From contig CAWBTX010000005.1 in the NCBI GenBank assembly GCA_963791905.1, positions 806,001 to 870,000 of the forward strand: a DNA stretch of 64,000 nt, read 5' to 3'. The DNA comes from Gaiellasilicea sp963791905. GTDB taxonomy: Bacteria > Actinomycetota > Thermoleophilia > Gaiellales > Gaiellaceae. The notes under the pieces were generated by a model. That model did not search any database. It was not told where the DNA came from and was given only the letters and a program-made list of their open reading frames with translations. The translations under genes and the position numbers were made by a program. The stretch's first letter is position 1; each line of letters opens with the position of its first letter. This document shows, piece by piece, positions 1 to 8,688 of the stretch.

Positions 1-772
1 CGGCTCGAGCAAGTCCGCAAGAGCTTCGGCTCCAACCTCGTTCTCTCAGGCATCGACCTGAGCGTGGACCCCGGTGAGGTGCTCGTGATCATCGGGCCGA
101 GCGGCAGCGGCAAGAGCACGCTGCTGCGCTGCGTCAACCGCCTCGAGCCGCTCGACTCCGGCCGCATCTTCTACGAGGGCGAAGAGATCACGCGGAACGG
201 CACCGACGTCTCGCGGGTGCGGCAGCGGATCGGGATGGTCTTCCAGCAGTTCAACCTCTTTCCCCATCTGACCGTCATAGACAACGTGACTCTCGCTGCG
301 CGCAGGATCAAGAAGGAGCCGCGGGCGGCCGCGGAGGCGAGAGGCCTCGAGCTCCTGCGCCGAGTCGGTGTCCCGGAGAAGGCGGACCAGCACCCGCACC
401 AGCTCTCGGGCGGTCAGCAGCAGCGGGTCGCGATCGCGCGCGCGCTGATGATGGAGCCGCACGTGATGCTCTTCGACGAGGTCACGTCCGCGCTCGACCC
501 CGAGCTCGTGGGCGAGGTGCTGATCGTGATGCGGGACCTTGCGCGCATCGGGATGACCATGCTGGTGGTCACACACGAGATGCAGTTCGCGCGCGAGGTC
601 GGCGACCGGCTCGATCTTCATGGACGAGGGCCGCATCGTCGAGGAAGGGCGGCCGAGCGACGTGCTCGAGCGGCCGCGGGAGGAGCGCACGAAGCGGTTC
701 CTGCGGCGCTCGCTGCAGCTTGCCGATTCGCTCGAAGAACTGGAAATCAACGAGGAAGGAGAAGCTCAGTGA
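1..772 (+). CDS. glnQ: Polar amino acid ABC transporter ATP-binding protein (5' partial, one frame break)
   Basis: This is the cytoplasmic ATPase that powers a polar amino acid importer. The window edge removes the first few residues; reading starts in the strand before Walker A. Walker A is GPSGSGKST, the Q-loop is in VFQQFNLFPHLT, the signature is LSGGQQQRVAIARAL and Walker B is VMLFDEVTSALD. A single extra base near 610 shifts the frame; the other frame continues with FMDEGRIVEEGRPSDVLERP and ends at TGA 770-772. The next gene starts at GTG 769, overlapping by 4 bases, as expected in a coupled operon. The FNLFPHLT sequence and the neighbours point to the GlnQ/HisP branch; the exact substrate is unknown. 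Confidence 0.93.
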
Positions 773-1696
773 AGAGATCGGGACTGTTCGCGGACTTCGT
801 GGCGATCGTCGCCGGAGCGTTCGCGGCCTTGAGCTCGGCGCAGCCGGCGGTGACGACGGGGGGTGCGACCCCGGCCTCGGCGGAGCAGGCGAAGCTGCCT
901 GCGCTCCCGGCGGACATCAAGAACCGCAAGCGGTTCATCGTCGGCGTCAAGTGCGACGCGCCGCCCTTCGGCTACACGGATGTCCGTGGCCAGAACGCGG
1001 GCGTTCGACGTCGAGATCGCCAAGTGGTTCGCCCGCTACGCGTTCGGGCGCGCCCAGCGCGTCACGTTCGTGTGTGCGCCGACGGCGGCGCGGGAGCCGC
1101 TCCTGACGACGAACCGCGTCGACCTCGTCATCTCGACATTCACCTACACGACCGACCGGGACACGCGCATCGACTTCTCGCGCGCGTACTACAAGGCGAC
1201 CGGCCGCCTGCTCGTCAAGAACGACTCGCCGATCCGACGCTGAACAACATCCGGGGCAGGCGCGTCGCGACGACGACCGGCTCGATCTACGACCGCTGGA
1301 TGAAGCGGTGCTTCCACGAACACGGAGGTCATCGTCGTCGAGAGCGTCACGAACGCGCCGTCTCGCCTTCAACCAGGGCCGGGCGGACGCGGTGATGTTC
1401 GACGACACCTCGCTCGCGCGCGTCGCGGCCGACCGATCGGAGCGCGAAGCTCACGGACGACACGTTCCTGGCGTTGCCGTACGGCATCGGCATCAAGCAG
1501 GGGAACACCGCGCTCAAGCGCTGGGTCGACTCGCGGCTCGAGCTGATGCGCAAGAAGGACGTCTTCCTGCAGATCCTCCAGAACAACGTCGCGCCGCGGT
1601 TCGTGCCTGCCTTCTCGAAGAACATCCTGCGGCCCGAACAACACGTTCGGTTACGCGCCTGCGAACTCGCCGAGCGCAGACACCGTTTGTCCGTAG
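769..1696 (+). CDS. Polar amino acid ABC transporter substrate-binding protein (several frame breaks)
   Basis: This is the extracytoplasmic solute-binding protein of the same importer. It starts at GTG 769 with a signal-like segment (KRSGLFADFVAIVAGAFAAL) followed by a small-residue linker. Family 3 periplasmic-binding sequence continues across about six frame breaks (near 1005, 1235, 1325, 1360, 1440 and 1635): RFIVGVKCDAPPFGYTD, then FDVEIAKWFARYAFG, then VDLVISTFTYTTDRDTRIDFS, then ALPYGIGIKQGNTALKRWVD. It ends at TAG 1694-1696 after NTFGYAPANSPSADTVCP. FxVGVKxDxPPFGY and the DLVIxTFTxTxxRxxxIDFS block are typical of glutamate/glutamine-binding proteins. Both the ATPase upstream and the permeases downstream support the role. 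The density of breaks looks like sequence error, not decay. Confidence 0.88.
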
Positions 1697-1748
1697 TCTC
1701 CGGCCGAAGCTGAGCCGGCAGAGCGGCCGCCTTGGGCGACCGCTCCGC

Positions 1749-2435
1749 GTGGACCGAGCTGATGCTGCTCGCGCCTACGACCTCGCGTCGTTCGTCTCGG
1801 AGAACTGCGAGGAGCTCTTCGACGGCCTCCTCAACACGCTGAAGGTGTCGGCCTTCGCGATCGTCGGCGCGTTCCTGATCGGCGCCGTGCTGGGCGCCGC
1901 TCGCGCGCACCGGATTCCCGTCGTCAGCCAGTTCACCGCCGTCTACGTCGAGGTGATCCGCAACACGCCGATCCTCGTGCAGATCTTCATGATCTTCTAC
2001 GCGCTGCCGCAGTTCGGGATCCGTTCGACCAGTTCACGGTCGCGTGGCTCTCGGTGATGATCTGGGGCGGCGCGTTCAACAGCGAGAACTTCCGCGCGGG
2101 CTTCCAGGCCGTGTCGTACCGGTACCGCGAGGCGGGCTACGCGCTCGGGTTCGGCGGGCTCTCGACCTTCCTCAACGTGACGCTGCCGATCGGCGGCCGG
2201 ATCGCGCTCCCGTCGTCGATCAACACCTACATCTCGGTGGTGAAGAACACGTCGCTGATGTACGTCATCGGCTACGCCGAGCTGACGACGACCGCGATCA
2301 ACATCAGCAACCTGACGCTGGAGACGACGAGGCGCTGACGGTGCTCGGCGATCGTCTACCTCTCGCTCGTCTGGACGCTGTCGGCCGCGATCCGGCTGCT
2401 CGAGTCCCGCCTCGCCCTGCCGGAGAGCACGCTAG
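1749..2435 (+). CDS. Amino acid ABC transporter permease, first subunit (frame breaks)
   Basis: This is a His/Glu/Gln/Arg/opine-type inner-membrane permease. Recognisable blocks are FDGLLNTLKVSAFAIVGAFLIG, then YVEVIRNTPILVQIFMIFYALPQFG, and after a break near 2030 the coupling-loop region FRAGFQAVSYRYREAGYALGFG, which matches the EAA motif that contacts the ATPase. A final segment, AIVYLSLVWTLSAAIRLLESRLALPES, follows another break near 2335. The start is uncertain: GTG 1749 is in frame with the first block, while TTG 1733 and ATG 1762 lie in another frame. It ends at about the TAG at 2433, just before the second permease. Confidence 0.85.
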
Positions 2436-3118
2436 ATGCCCGACTGGGTCGAGCCGGTCGTCGCGCTACATCCTCACGGAGGGGCTCCCGGGGACGCTCT
2501 ACGTCTCGTCGTTCGCCGTCATCGGCAGCGCCCTCATCGGGCTCGTGCTTCGGGACGCTGCTGACGATCCGCTTCCGGCCGTCGCGGGCCTGATCCGGCT
2601 CTACATCGAGGTCTTTCGCGGCCTGCCGATCCTCGTCACGGTCTTCATCGTCTTCTTCGGCCTGCCGTCCATCTACCCGCAGCTCGAGTTCGAGGCGCTG
2701 ACGGCGCGGCGATCGCGCTCGTGCTCTGGGGCAGCGCCCAGGTCGCCGAGGCGACGCGCGGCGCCGTCGCAGTCGATCCCGCGCGAGCAGCACGAGGCGG
2801 CAGCGGCGCTCGGCTTCGGCTGGGTGGGCCGGCACGCGCTTCGTGATCCTGCCGCAGGCGCTCCGCCGGCTGCTGCCGCCGTTCGTGAGCCTGCTCGTCA
2901 ACATCATCCAGAACTCGACGCTCGCCGCAGGTGATCGGCGGCCTGGAGATCCTGGAGGCGGCCGAAGCGCCAGAACGAGCGCCTGGCAGCGTTTCCGCCG
3001 GTCGGGCATCGGCGAGATCCACGCGTCCGAGATCTTCGGCGGCGTCGCGGTCCTCTTCTTCCTGATCTCGTTCCCGCTGACGCGTCTCGCGGCGATGCTC
3101 GAGAAGCGGCTCGTCTAG
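2436..3118 (+). CDS. Amino acid ABC transporter permease, second subunit (frame breaks)
   Basis: This is the second membrane subunit of the polar amino acid importer. It starts at ATG 2436 (MPDWVEPVV). After a break it reads SRYILTEGLPGTLYVSSFAV, then LIRLYIEVFRGLPILVTVFI, then the EAA-like loop with SIPREQHEAAAALGFGWVGR, and ends FFLISFPLTRLAAMLEKRLV at 3118. RGLPILV and the EAAAALG loop are hallmarks of GlnP/HisQ permeases. At least four single-base breaks are needed to join the blocks (near 2460, 2550, 2705 and 2930-3000). Having two different permease genes with one ATPase and one binding protein is the normal heteromeric arrangement for this family. Confidence 0.85.
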
Positions 3119-3136
3119 ACGGCGACGACGGCCCAC

Positions 3137-3742
3137 GTGGAAGTGGTCGAGACGACGGTCGAGTCGGCGGGGTCGCGCTCACGCTCGCTGCACCCGCCGG
3201 ACGCCGAGGAGCTGATCGACGAGGAGGCATTCGAGCGGGACGAGTTCCTCCCTACTGGGCCGAGCTGTGGCCGAGCTCGGTCGCGCTCGCGCGCGTCGTC
3301 GCCGGGCTCGAGCTCGACGGGCAGGCGCGTGCTCGAGCTGGGCTGCGGCCTCGCGCTGCCCTCGCTCGTGGCGGCACGGCGTCGGAGCGGACGTGCTCGC
3401 GACGGACTGGTCGCCGGACGCGCTCGGCTTCGCGGAGCGCAATGCCGCGCGGAACGGCGTCGAGCTCCGCACGCGAGCTCGCTCGCCTGGGACAGACCCC
3501 GGGACCTGGCCGAAGAGGACTGGTCGCTCGTGCTCGCCTCGGACGTCCTCTACGAGCGGCGGAACGTCGAGCCGCTGCTCGAGCTGCTCCCGCGGCTCGG
3601 CGCCGAGGTGCTTGCTCGCCGATCCGGGTCGTCCTGCGCTGCGCGCGTTCCTCGACGGCGCCGAGCCGCGCTGGCGACGTCGACGTCCTCCCGCCGGCCG
3701 AGCTGCCTCGCGGCGGCGTTCACCGCCTACGAGCGCAGGTAG
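3137..3742 (+). CDS. Class I SAM-dependent methyltransferase (frame breaks)
   Basis: This is a Rossmann-fold methyltransferase of about 200 residues starting at GTG 3137, 18 bases after the transporter operon. Motif I is VLELGCGLALPSLVAA and motif II is the acidic end of ADVLATDWS. A later block, DWSLVLASDVLYERRNVEPLLELLPRL, resembles the lysine or nicotinamide methyltransferase-like group (Methyltransf_16). An upstream YWAELWPSS block, read in another frame, is also typical of that group. At least four breaks interrupt it, and it ends TAYERR at 3742. The substrate cannot be told from sequence. It may belong to the same transcription unit as the transporter, but no functional link is visible. 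Confidence 0.72.
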   Translation: MEVVETTVESAGSRSRSLHPPDAEELIDEEAFERDEFLPTGPSCGRARSRSRASSPGSSSTGRRVLELGCGLALPSLVAARRRSGRARDGLVAGRARLRGAQCRAERRRAPHASSLAWDRPRDLAEEDWSLVLASDVLYERRNVEPLLELLPRLGAEVLARRSGSSCAARVPRRRRAALATSTSSRRPSCLAAAFTAYERR

Positions 3743-3789
3743 CGTGTTTGGCGTGCTCCCGTCAGGCGACCCACACGGCGGGCTGAGGC

Positions 3790-4809
3790 ATGATCAGACG
3801 CCTGCGCAGCTGGACCCGGGCGGTGCTCCGCAAGAAGCGCCTCGTCATCGCGCTCGAGCTCGTCGCCGTGACGGCGCTGCTCGTCGCGCTCGCCTGGGCG
3901 GTGCGGGACGTCTGGGCGGACGCCGGCGCCGCGGCTGCGCGACGCCGACCTCATCGAGCTCGGCCTCGCCCTCGGCGTGCTCGCCGTCGTACTACCTCGT
4001 CTTCGTGCTCGGCTGGATGCGGATCCTGCCGCGTACGGGATCCGGCTCTCGTATCCCGTCGCCCTGCAGGCGGAGATGCTCTCGATGCTGGCGAAGTACA
4101 TCCCGGGCGGGGTGTGGACGCCGGCGGCGCGCGTCGTCGCGCTGCGCCGGTTCGGCGTGCAGCGAGACGCCGGTCGTGCTGGCCACGATCCTGCTCGAGG
4201 CCGGGCTGTCCGCGCTGGCGGCGTGGGCGTGTTCGTCGTCGGTCTGGCGCTGATCGGCGGCGCGGACGCGCCGCTGCTGCCGCTGCTCGCCTTCGCGGTC
4301 CTGCTCGCCGTCCTGCTCTACCCGCCGGTGTTCGCGCGCCGTCGCGAAGCGTGCTGCTGCGCCCGTTCGGCGCCTAGGAGGTGGCACCGCTGCCGGCCGC
4401 GACGGTCCTTCGAGCTGCTCGCCTTCTACGCGCTGACGTGGCCGCTCGGCGGGCTCGCGCTGTTCTTCATGCTGCGCTCGGTCGGCGGCGACCCGGAGCT
4501 GATCGCGATCCCGTTCCTCGGCGGCGCCAGCGCCGTCGGCGCGATCGTCGCCGTGCTGGTCGTGTTCGCGCCCGTCCGGGCTCGGCGTGCGCGAGGCGTC
4601 CGTGTACGGGCTGCTGCTCGCGATCGTGTCGGAGGGCGTCGCTCTCGGTGCGATCGTGCTGAACCGCCTCGCGATCACGATCGTCGAGGCGGCGCTGCTG
4701 CTCGTCGGCCTCCTGCTGCTGCGGCGACCCGCCGGGAGGATCCCGACCGGAGGTGTCGAAGCGCGAGCAGCCGGGCACCGGGTCCCTACCGACGAAAGGA
4801 CGACCATGA
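3790..4809 (+). CDS. Lysylphosphatidylglycerol synthase-like transmembrane protein (UPF0104 type, frame breaks)
   Basis: This is a polytopic membrane protein of about 340 residues. It starts at ATG 3790 with a basic stretch, then ELVAVTALLVALAWAVRDVW. Later blocks are LSYPVALQAEMLSMLAKYIPGG, LLPLLAFAVLLAVLLYPPVF, and GGASAVGAIVAVLVVFAPSG leading into LGVREASVYGLLL. The KYxPGxxW and FAPxGLGVRE motifs are characteristic of the membrane domain of lysyl-phosphatidylglycerol synthetases and their stand-alone relatives. Four or more single-base breaks interrupt it. Joining frames gives a stop at TGA 4807-4809, overlapping the next ATG by 4 bases. No soluble transferase domain is present, so lipid aminoacylation should not be assumed. 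Confidence 0.74.
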
Positions 4810-4961
4810 GCGAGACCGGACAGCGAGCGCGACGAGCACGACGAGGACGACGAGGAGTTCACCCTCCTTGGCCACGATCCGGTGCTCGGACCGAGCGATC
4901 CCGAGGCGGACGAGCACGGCGACAACCTCACCCGCGTCGACGAGACCAGCTGGGCGACTAG
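4806..4961 (+). CDS. Small acidic hypothetical protein (tentative)
   Basis: ATG 4806 overlaps the preceding stop by 4 bases (ATGA). After one single-base break near 4818 the reading frame encodes a strongly acidic peptide (ERDEHDEDDEEFTLLGHDPV, then DPEADEHGDNLTRVDE) of about 50 residues, ending near TAG 4959-4961. That TAG shares a CTAG palindrome with the stop of the convergent yqgE-like gene. The uninterrupted frame instead encodes an arginine-rich peptide that looks like a shadow. Acidic tails or short acidic proteins are common in such genomes. I recognise no family, and the end is uncertain by one frame. Confidence 0.4.
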   Translation: MSETGQRARRARRGRRGVHPPWPRSGARTERSRGGRARRQPHPRRRDQLGD

Positions 4962-5493
4962 TTCAAGGACGGGTCGAGCGGCATCGTCGCGAGGAGCGCG
5001 AGGCCGCCGCCCTGGCGGCGCAGCACCCGGCTCCAGAGCTCGCCGGGCTCGTCGCTGAAGACGTCGTCGGGCTCGGCCGGGACGACGATCCACGACTGCT
5101 CGCCGAGCTCGGACTCGATCTGGCCCGGCGACCAGCCGGCGTAGCCGATGAAGACCGGCCGCGCCGCGCCGCGACGTCGGGATCCTGCACGAAGCCGACG
5201 TCGCCGAGCACGAGCTCGGAGGCGTCGTCGGGATCCTCGACCTCGGCGAGGGCGAGGACGGCGTCCGTCGACGACCGGGCCGCCGACGAAGAGCGGCTCC
5301 TCGTCGCCGGCCAGCGACGCCAGCTCGGGCACCGCCTCGCCGACGGAGGTCTCCGACGGCCGGTTGAGGACGACGCCCATCGCGCCGCCTCGCCGTGCTC
5401 CGCGACGAGCACGACCGTCCGCACGAAGTTGGGGTCGATCAGCGACGGAGTCGCGACGAGCAGGGAGCCGCGCAGGGAGGTTTGGTCGCTCAC
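4958..5493 (-). CDS. YqgE/AlgH family protein (UPF0301, frame breaks)
   Basis: This is a DUF179 protein of about 178 residues starting at ATG 5493. Blocks are SLRGSLLVATPSLIDPNFVR, then TVVLVAEHGE, then MGVVLNRPSETSVGEAVPEL, then EPLFVGGPV, and near the C-terminus PVFIGYAGWSPGQIESELGE, with SWIVVPAEPDDVFSDEPGELW. These are the conserved family motifs: the RxVVxLxxHxxxGAxGxVLNRP region and the GYAGWxPGQLExEL region. Two or three single-base breaks, near 5385 and 5275, interrupt the reading. It ends ATMPLDPSLN at 4958. The family's molecular role is not established; AlgH was named for alginate regulation in Pseudomonas. It is convergent with the upstream genes and divergent from the BON gene. 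Confidence 0.88.
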
Positions 5494-5601
5494 ATGCGCT
5501 AAGGATCGCCGAAATCGACCGGCGTGGAAACCGTTGGCACGTTTCGACGCGCACGCCTCGTCGGTAAGATCAGGAGGGACACCAGTCCGAGGAGGAGATC
5601 G

Positions 5602-6054
5602 ATGCGGAAGTTCGGTATCGGGGCCGCATCGGTGCGGCGATCATGTGGCTGTTCGACCCCGCCGCCGGGCGGCGGCGGCGTGCGCTCGTTCGCGACCGAG
5701 GCCTGGCGGTGCTCCGTCGCGGTCGCCCGCAGCGGAGTGCGCGCCGGCCGCGGCGTCGGCGCGGAGGCGTACGGCGTCGGCCAGAGGGCTGATGCACGTG
5801 CGGCGAGCAGCCGAAGACGCTTCGACGACGTGACGCTGAAGAACAAGGTCGAGACGGAGATCTTCCGGGACGCGGACGCCCCGAAGGGACAGGTCGACGT
5901 GAACGCGCAGGACGGCGTCGTCCAGCTCCGCGGCGAGGTCGAGTCGCCGCAGCTGATCGACGAGCTCGTCGAGCGTGCGCGCAGCGTGCAGGGCGTCCGC
6001 GACGTCGAGAACCTGCTGCACGTGCCGGGCACGCCGGCGCCGATGCACCAGTAG
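5602..6054 (+). CDS. BON-domain protein with N-terminal hydrophobic segment (frame break)
   Basis: It starts at ATG 5602 behind a good ribosome binding site (GAGGAGGAG) and a possible -10 box TAAGAT at about 5570. After one break the N-terminus reads as a short hydrophobic segment followed by WLFDPAAGRRRRALVRDRG, a feature of small actinobacterial membrane-anchored BON proteins. The C-terminal part, from 5820 on, is a BON domain: TLKNKVETEIFRDADAPKGQ, VDVNAQDGVVQLRGEV, and ARSVQGVRDVENLLHVPGTP. BON domains are thought to bind phospholipid membranes. It ends 4 bases before the convergent trpA stop. Role unknown beyond envelope association. Confidence 0.78.
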   Translation: MRKFGIGAASVRRSCGCSTPPPGGGGVRSFATEAWRCSVAVARSGVRAGRGVGAEAYGVGQRADARAASSRRRFDDVTLKNKVETEIFRDADAPKGQVDVNAQDGVVQLRGEVESPQLIDELVERARSVQGVRDVENLLHVPGTPAPMHQ

Positions 6055-6058
6055 CGGT

Positions 6059-6763
6059 CTACGCGTCGAGGGCGGCGCGGAGCGTCCGGACGTAGTCGCG
6101 GAGCGCGCCGGCGCCGTCCTCGGCGACCTCCACTGCCGCGCGAGCCGACGACGACGCCGTCGGTGAGCTCGGCGGCGGCGCGTGCGTGCTCCGGCGTCGA
6201 GATCCCGAACCCCGCGTAGAGCGGAACGCCGCCGGCGAGTGCTCGCGCCCGTGTGGCGAGGCCGGCGAGCGCGGGTGGAGCCTCCGTGCGCGGCTCCGGT
6301 CGTGCCGGTGAGCGCGACGAGGTAGAGCCAGCCGTCGGTGGTCGCCGCCGCCGCGCTGATCCGCTCGTCGGTCGAGGTCGGCGCCACGAGCTGGACGCGC
6401 CGCAGCTCGGGACGCTCGTCCGCCGGTAGGTCGGCGACGATGAGGCTGACGTCGCGCCGGCCGCGTGCGCGTCCTCCGCGAAGCGCTCCCAGCCGTACGC
6501 CTCGAGCAGCGAGGAGTACGTCATCGGGACGAGCGGGACGTCGACCAGCTCCCGAGCCGCGGCGAGGCATTCGAGGCACGCCCGCGTCCGCATGCCCGCG
6601 GCGAGCGCCCGCTCGGCTGCGCGCCGGATGACCGGGCCGTCGGCGAGCGGATCGGAGAACGGGAAGCCGAGCTCGACGATGTCCGCCCCGCCGTCGACCG
6701 CGGCCTTGGCCAGCTCGGGAGGCTCCGACCGGCCATGAGGTAGATGACGAGCGTCTTCCTCAC
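6059..6763 (-). CDS. trpA: Tryptophan synthase alpha subunit (frame breaks)
   Basis: TrpA cleaves indole-3-glycerol phosphate to indole and glyceraldehyde 3-phosphate, passing indole to TrpB. It starts at GTG 6763, overlapping the preceding methyltransferase stop by 4 bases. Reading across breaks gives RKTLVIYLMAGRSEPPELAK, DIVELGFPFSDPLADGPVI with the catalytic Glu and Asp, ELVDVPLVPMTYSSLLEAYG, a VSLIVADLPADE block, GVPLYAGFGISTPEHARAAA and DGVVVGSR. About 235 residues is slightly short for TrpA, partly because of several indels. It is the last gene of the trp operon and ends 4 bases from the convergent BON gene. Confidence 0.9.
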
Positions 6764-7573
6764 CGTCGGAGGACGGCGAGGATGTGCTGGCCGCACGAGA
6801 GCGCGCCGGGCTCGGAGCGCGAGCTGGAGCTCGACGCGCTCGATGAAGCTCCTGCAGCTCGGGCTCCTCCGGGTAGAGAGCGGGCAGGAGGCCCGGCTGC
6901 CGAGGCCGCGACGACCGTGCCGTGGCGGGAGAGCAGCTCCTCGAGCTCGCTCCAGCGGTAGAGCTTCATCGGCAGGTGGCCGTAGCCCTCCCCTGCGGGA
7001 GCACGCCGGTCCGCACGATCTCGTCGTTGCGCTCCACGCCGTCGCGGCGGACGAGGTCGAGCAGCACCTCGGTGAAGTGCGTGACGGCGCCGACGAGCGA
7101 CATGACCGAGAGCAGCACGTGACCGCCCGGCCGCGTCACGCGGACGAGCTCCGCGATGCCCTCCTCGGCCCGGTCGAGGAGGTAGCTGAGCGGGCCGCCG
7201 TAGCAGACGGTGGCGTCGAAGCTCGCGTCGTCGAACCGGGAGAGGTCGGTGACGTCGGCGATCGACGCGATCGAGCACGCGCTCCTCGAGGCCGGCGGCC
7301 GAGACCTTCTCGCGGTTCAGCTCGAGCTGCCCCTGCGAGAGGTCGGCGACGACGACGTTCGCGCCGAGGCGAGCCAGCTCGATCGTGAAGCGGCCCGGCC
7401 CGGCGCCGACGTCGAGGACGCGATCGCCCGTCCGAGATGAAGCGGCGGAGGTGCTCGACGTGCACCGCGACGCTCTGCGGCGGCGTTCGCCCGTCGTCGA
7501 AGCGCGTCCACTCCTGCTCGCCCAGGTCGTCGAAGAACGCGGCGGCGTGCGCGGCCTCGTAGTCGGCCTTCAC
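6760..7573 (-). CDS. Class I SAM-dependent methyltransferase inside the trp operon (frame breaks)
   Basis: This is a methyltransferase of about 270 residues located between trpB and trpA, joined to both by 4-base GTGA overlaps (start GTG 7573, stop 6760). The N-terminus reads MKADYEAAHAAAFFDDLGEQ and then EWTRFDDGRTPPQSVAVHVE. Motif I is VLDVGAGPGRFTIELARLGA, then VVVADLSQGQLELN, a DVTDLSRFDDASFD block, then a VTRPGGHVLLSV-type motif and near the end PMKLYRWSELEELLSRHG. This resembles Methyltransf_11/25 proteins acting on small molecules. Nothing in known tryptophan synthesis needs a methyl transfer, so its role there is open. Several indels interrupt it. Confidence 0.78.
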
Positions 7574-8688
7574 CGCGCGAGCACTTCGGCGAGATCCTTG
7601 TCGCCGCGACCCGAGAGGCAGACGACGACGAGCTCCGCCTCGAGCTCGTCGACGCGCGCGAGCGCATGCGCCGGCTCGAGCGCAGGGATGATGCCCTCGG
7701 TTCGCGTCAGCCGGCGGAACGCGTCGAGCGCCTCGTCGTCCGTCGTGCCGACGTAGCGAGCGCGGCCGGAGTCGCGCAGGAAGGCGTGCTCCGGGCCGAC
7801 GCCGGGGTAGTCGAGCCCCGCCGAGATCGAGTGGGCGTCGGCGATCTGGCCGTCCTCGTCGGCGAGCACCGAGGAGCGGGAGCCGTGGAGGACGCCGGTT
7901 CGCCCGGTGCCGAGGCTGGCCGCGCCGGCCGCCTCGACGCCGACGAGCTCGACCTCGGCGTCCTCGACGAAGCCGGCGAACATGCCGATCGCGTTCGAGC
8001 CGCCGCCGACGCAGGCGACGACGGCGTCGGGAAGGCGGCCTTCGGCCTCGAGCACCTGCGCCCGCGCCTCGCGCCCGATCACGGCCTGGAGCTCCCGGAC
8101 GATCTCGGGGTACGGCGCCGGGCCGACGCAGGAGCCGATCAGGTAGTGCGTCGTCTCGACGTTCGTGATCCAGTCGCGGATCGCCTCGCTCGTCGCCTCC
8201 TTCAGCGTCCGCGTGCCGAACTCGACCGGGCGCACCTCGGCCCCGAGCAGGCCCATGCGCTCGACGTTCGGCTTCTGGCGGCGCATGTCCTCGCTGCCCA
8301 TGTAGACGACGCACTCGAGGCCGAAGCGCGCGCACACCGTCGCCGCCGCGACGCCGTGCTGGCCGGCGCCCGTCTCGGCGACGATCCTGCTGCTTGCCGA
8401 GCCTGCGCGCGAGCACGGCCTGGCCGAGCGCGTTGTTCAGCTTGTGCGCGCCCGTGTGCAGGAGGTCTTCGCGCTTGAGGTAGAGGCGCTTCGACGGCGC
8501 GAAGCGCTCGGCGCGCGTCAGCGGCGTCGGCCGGCCGGCGTACGTCCGGCCGAGGTGCGTCGAGCTCGTCGCGGAAAGCTGCGTCGTCGGCGCGCGCGAC
8601 TCCCAGGCGTCGGTCAGCTCGTCGAGCGCCGGGATCAGCGTCTCCGGCACGTAGCGGCCGCCGTAGCGCCGAAGGTGCGGGTCGTCAT
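7570..8688 (-). CDS. trpB: Tryptophan synthase beta subunit (frame breaks)
   Basis: TrpB condenses indole with serine using pyridoxal phosphate. It starts at ATG 8688, overlapping the trpC/F stop by 4 bases. The N-terminus reads MTTRTF, then after a break YGGRYVPETLIPALDELTDA. The PLP lysine lies in LLHTGAHKLNNALGQ. Other conserved blocks are GLECVVYMGSEDMRRQKPNV, YLIGSCVGPAPYPEIVRE, the phosphate-binding loop ACVGGGSNAIGMFAGF, DAHSISAGLDYPGVGPEHAF and VVCLSGRGDKDL. About 372 residues, somewhat shorter than the usual 390-410. One clear break lies between LGKQQ and the VCARFG block (near 8385), and another near 8665. Confidence 0.94.
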
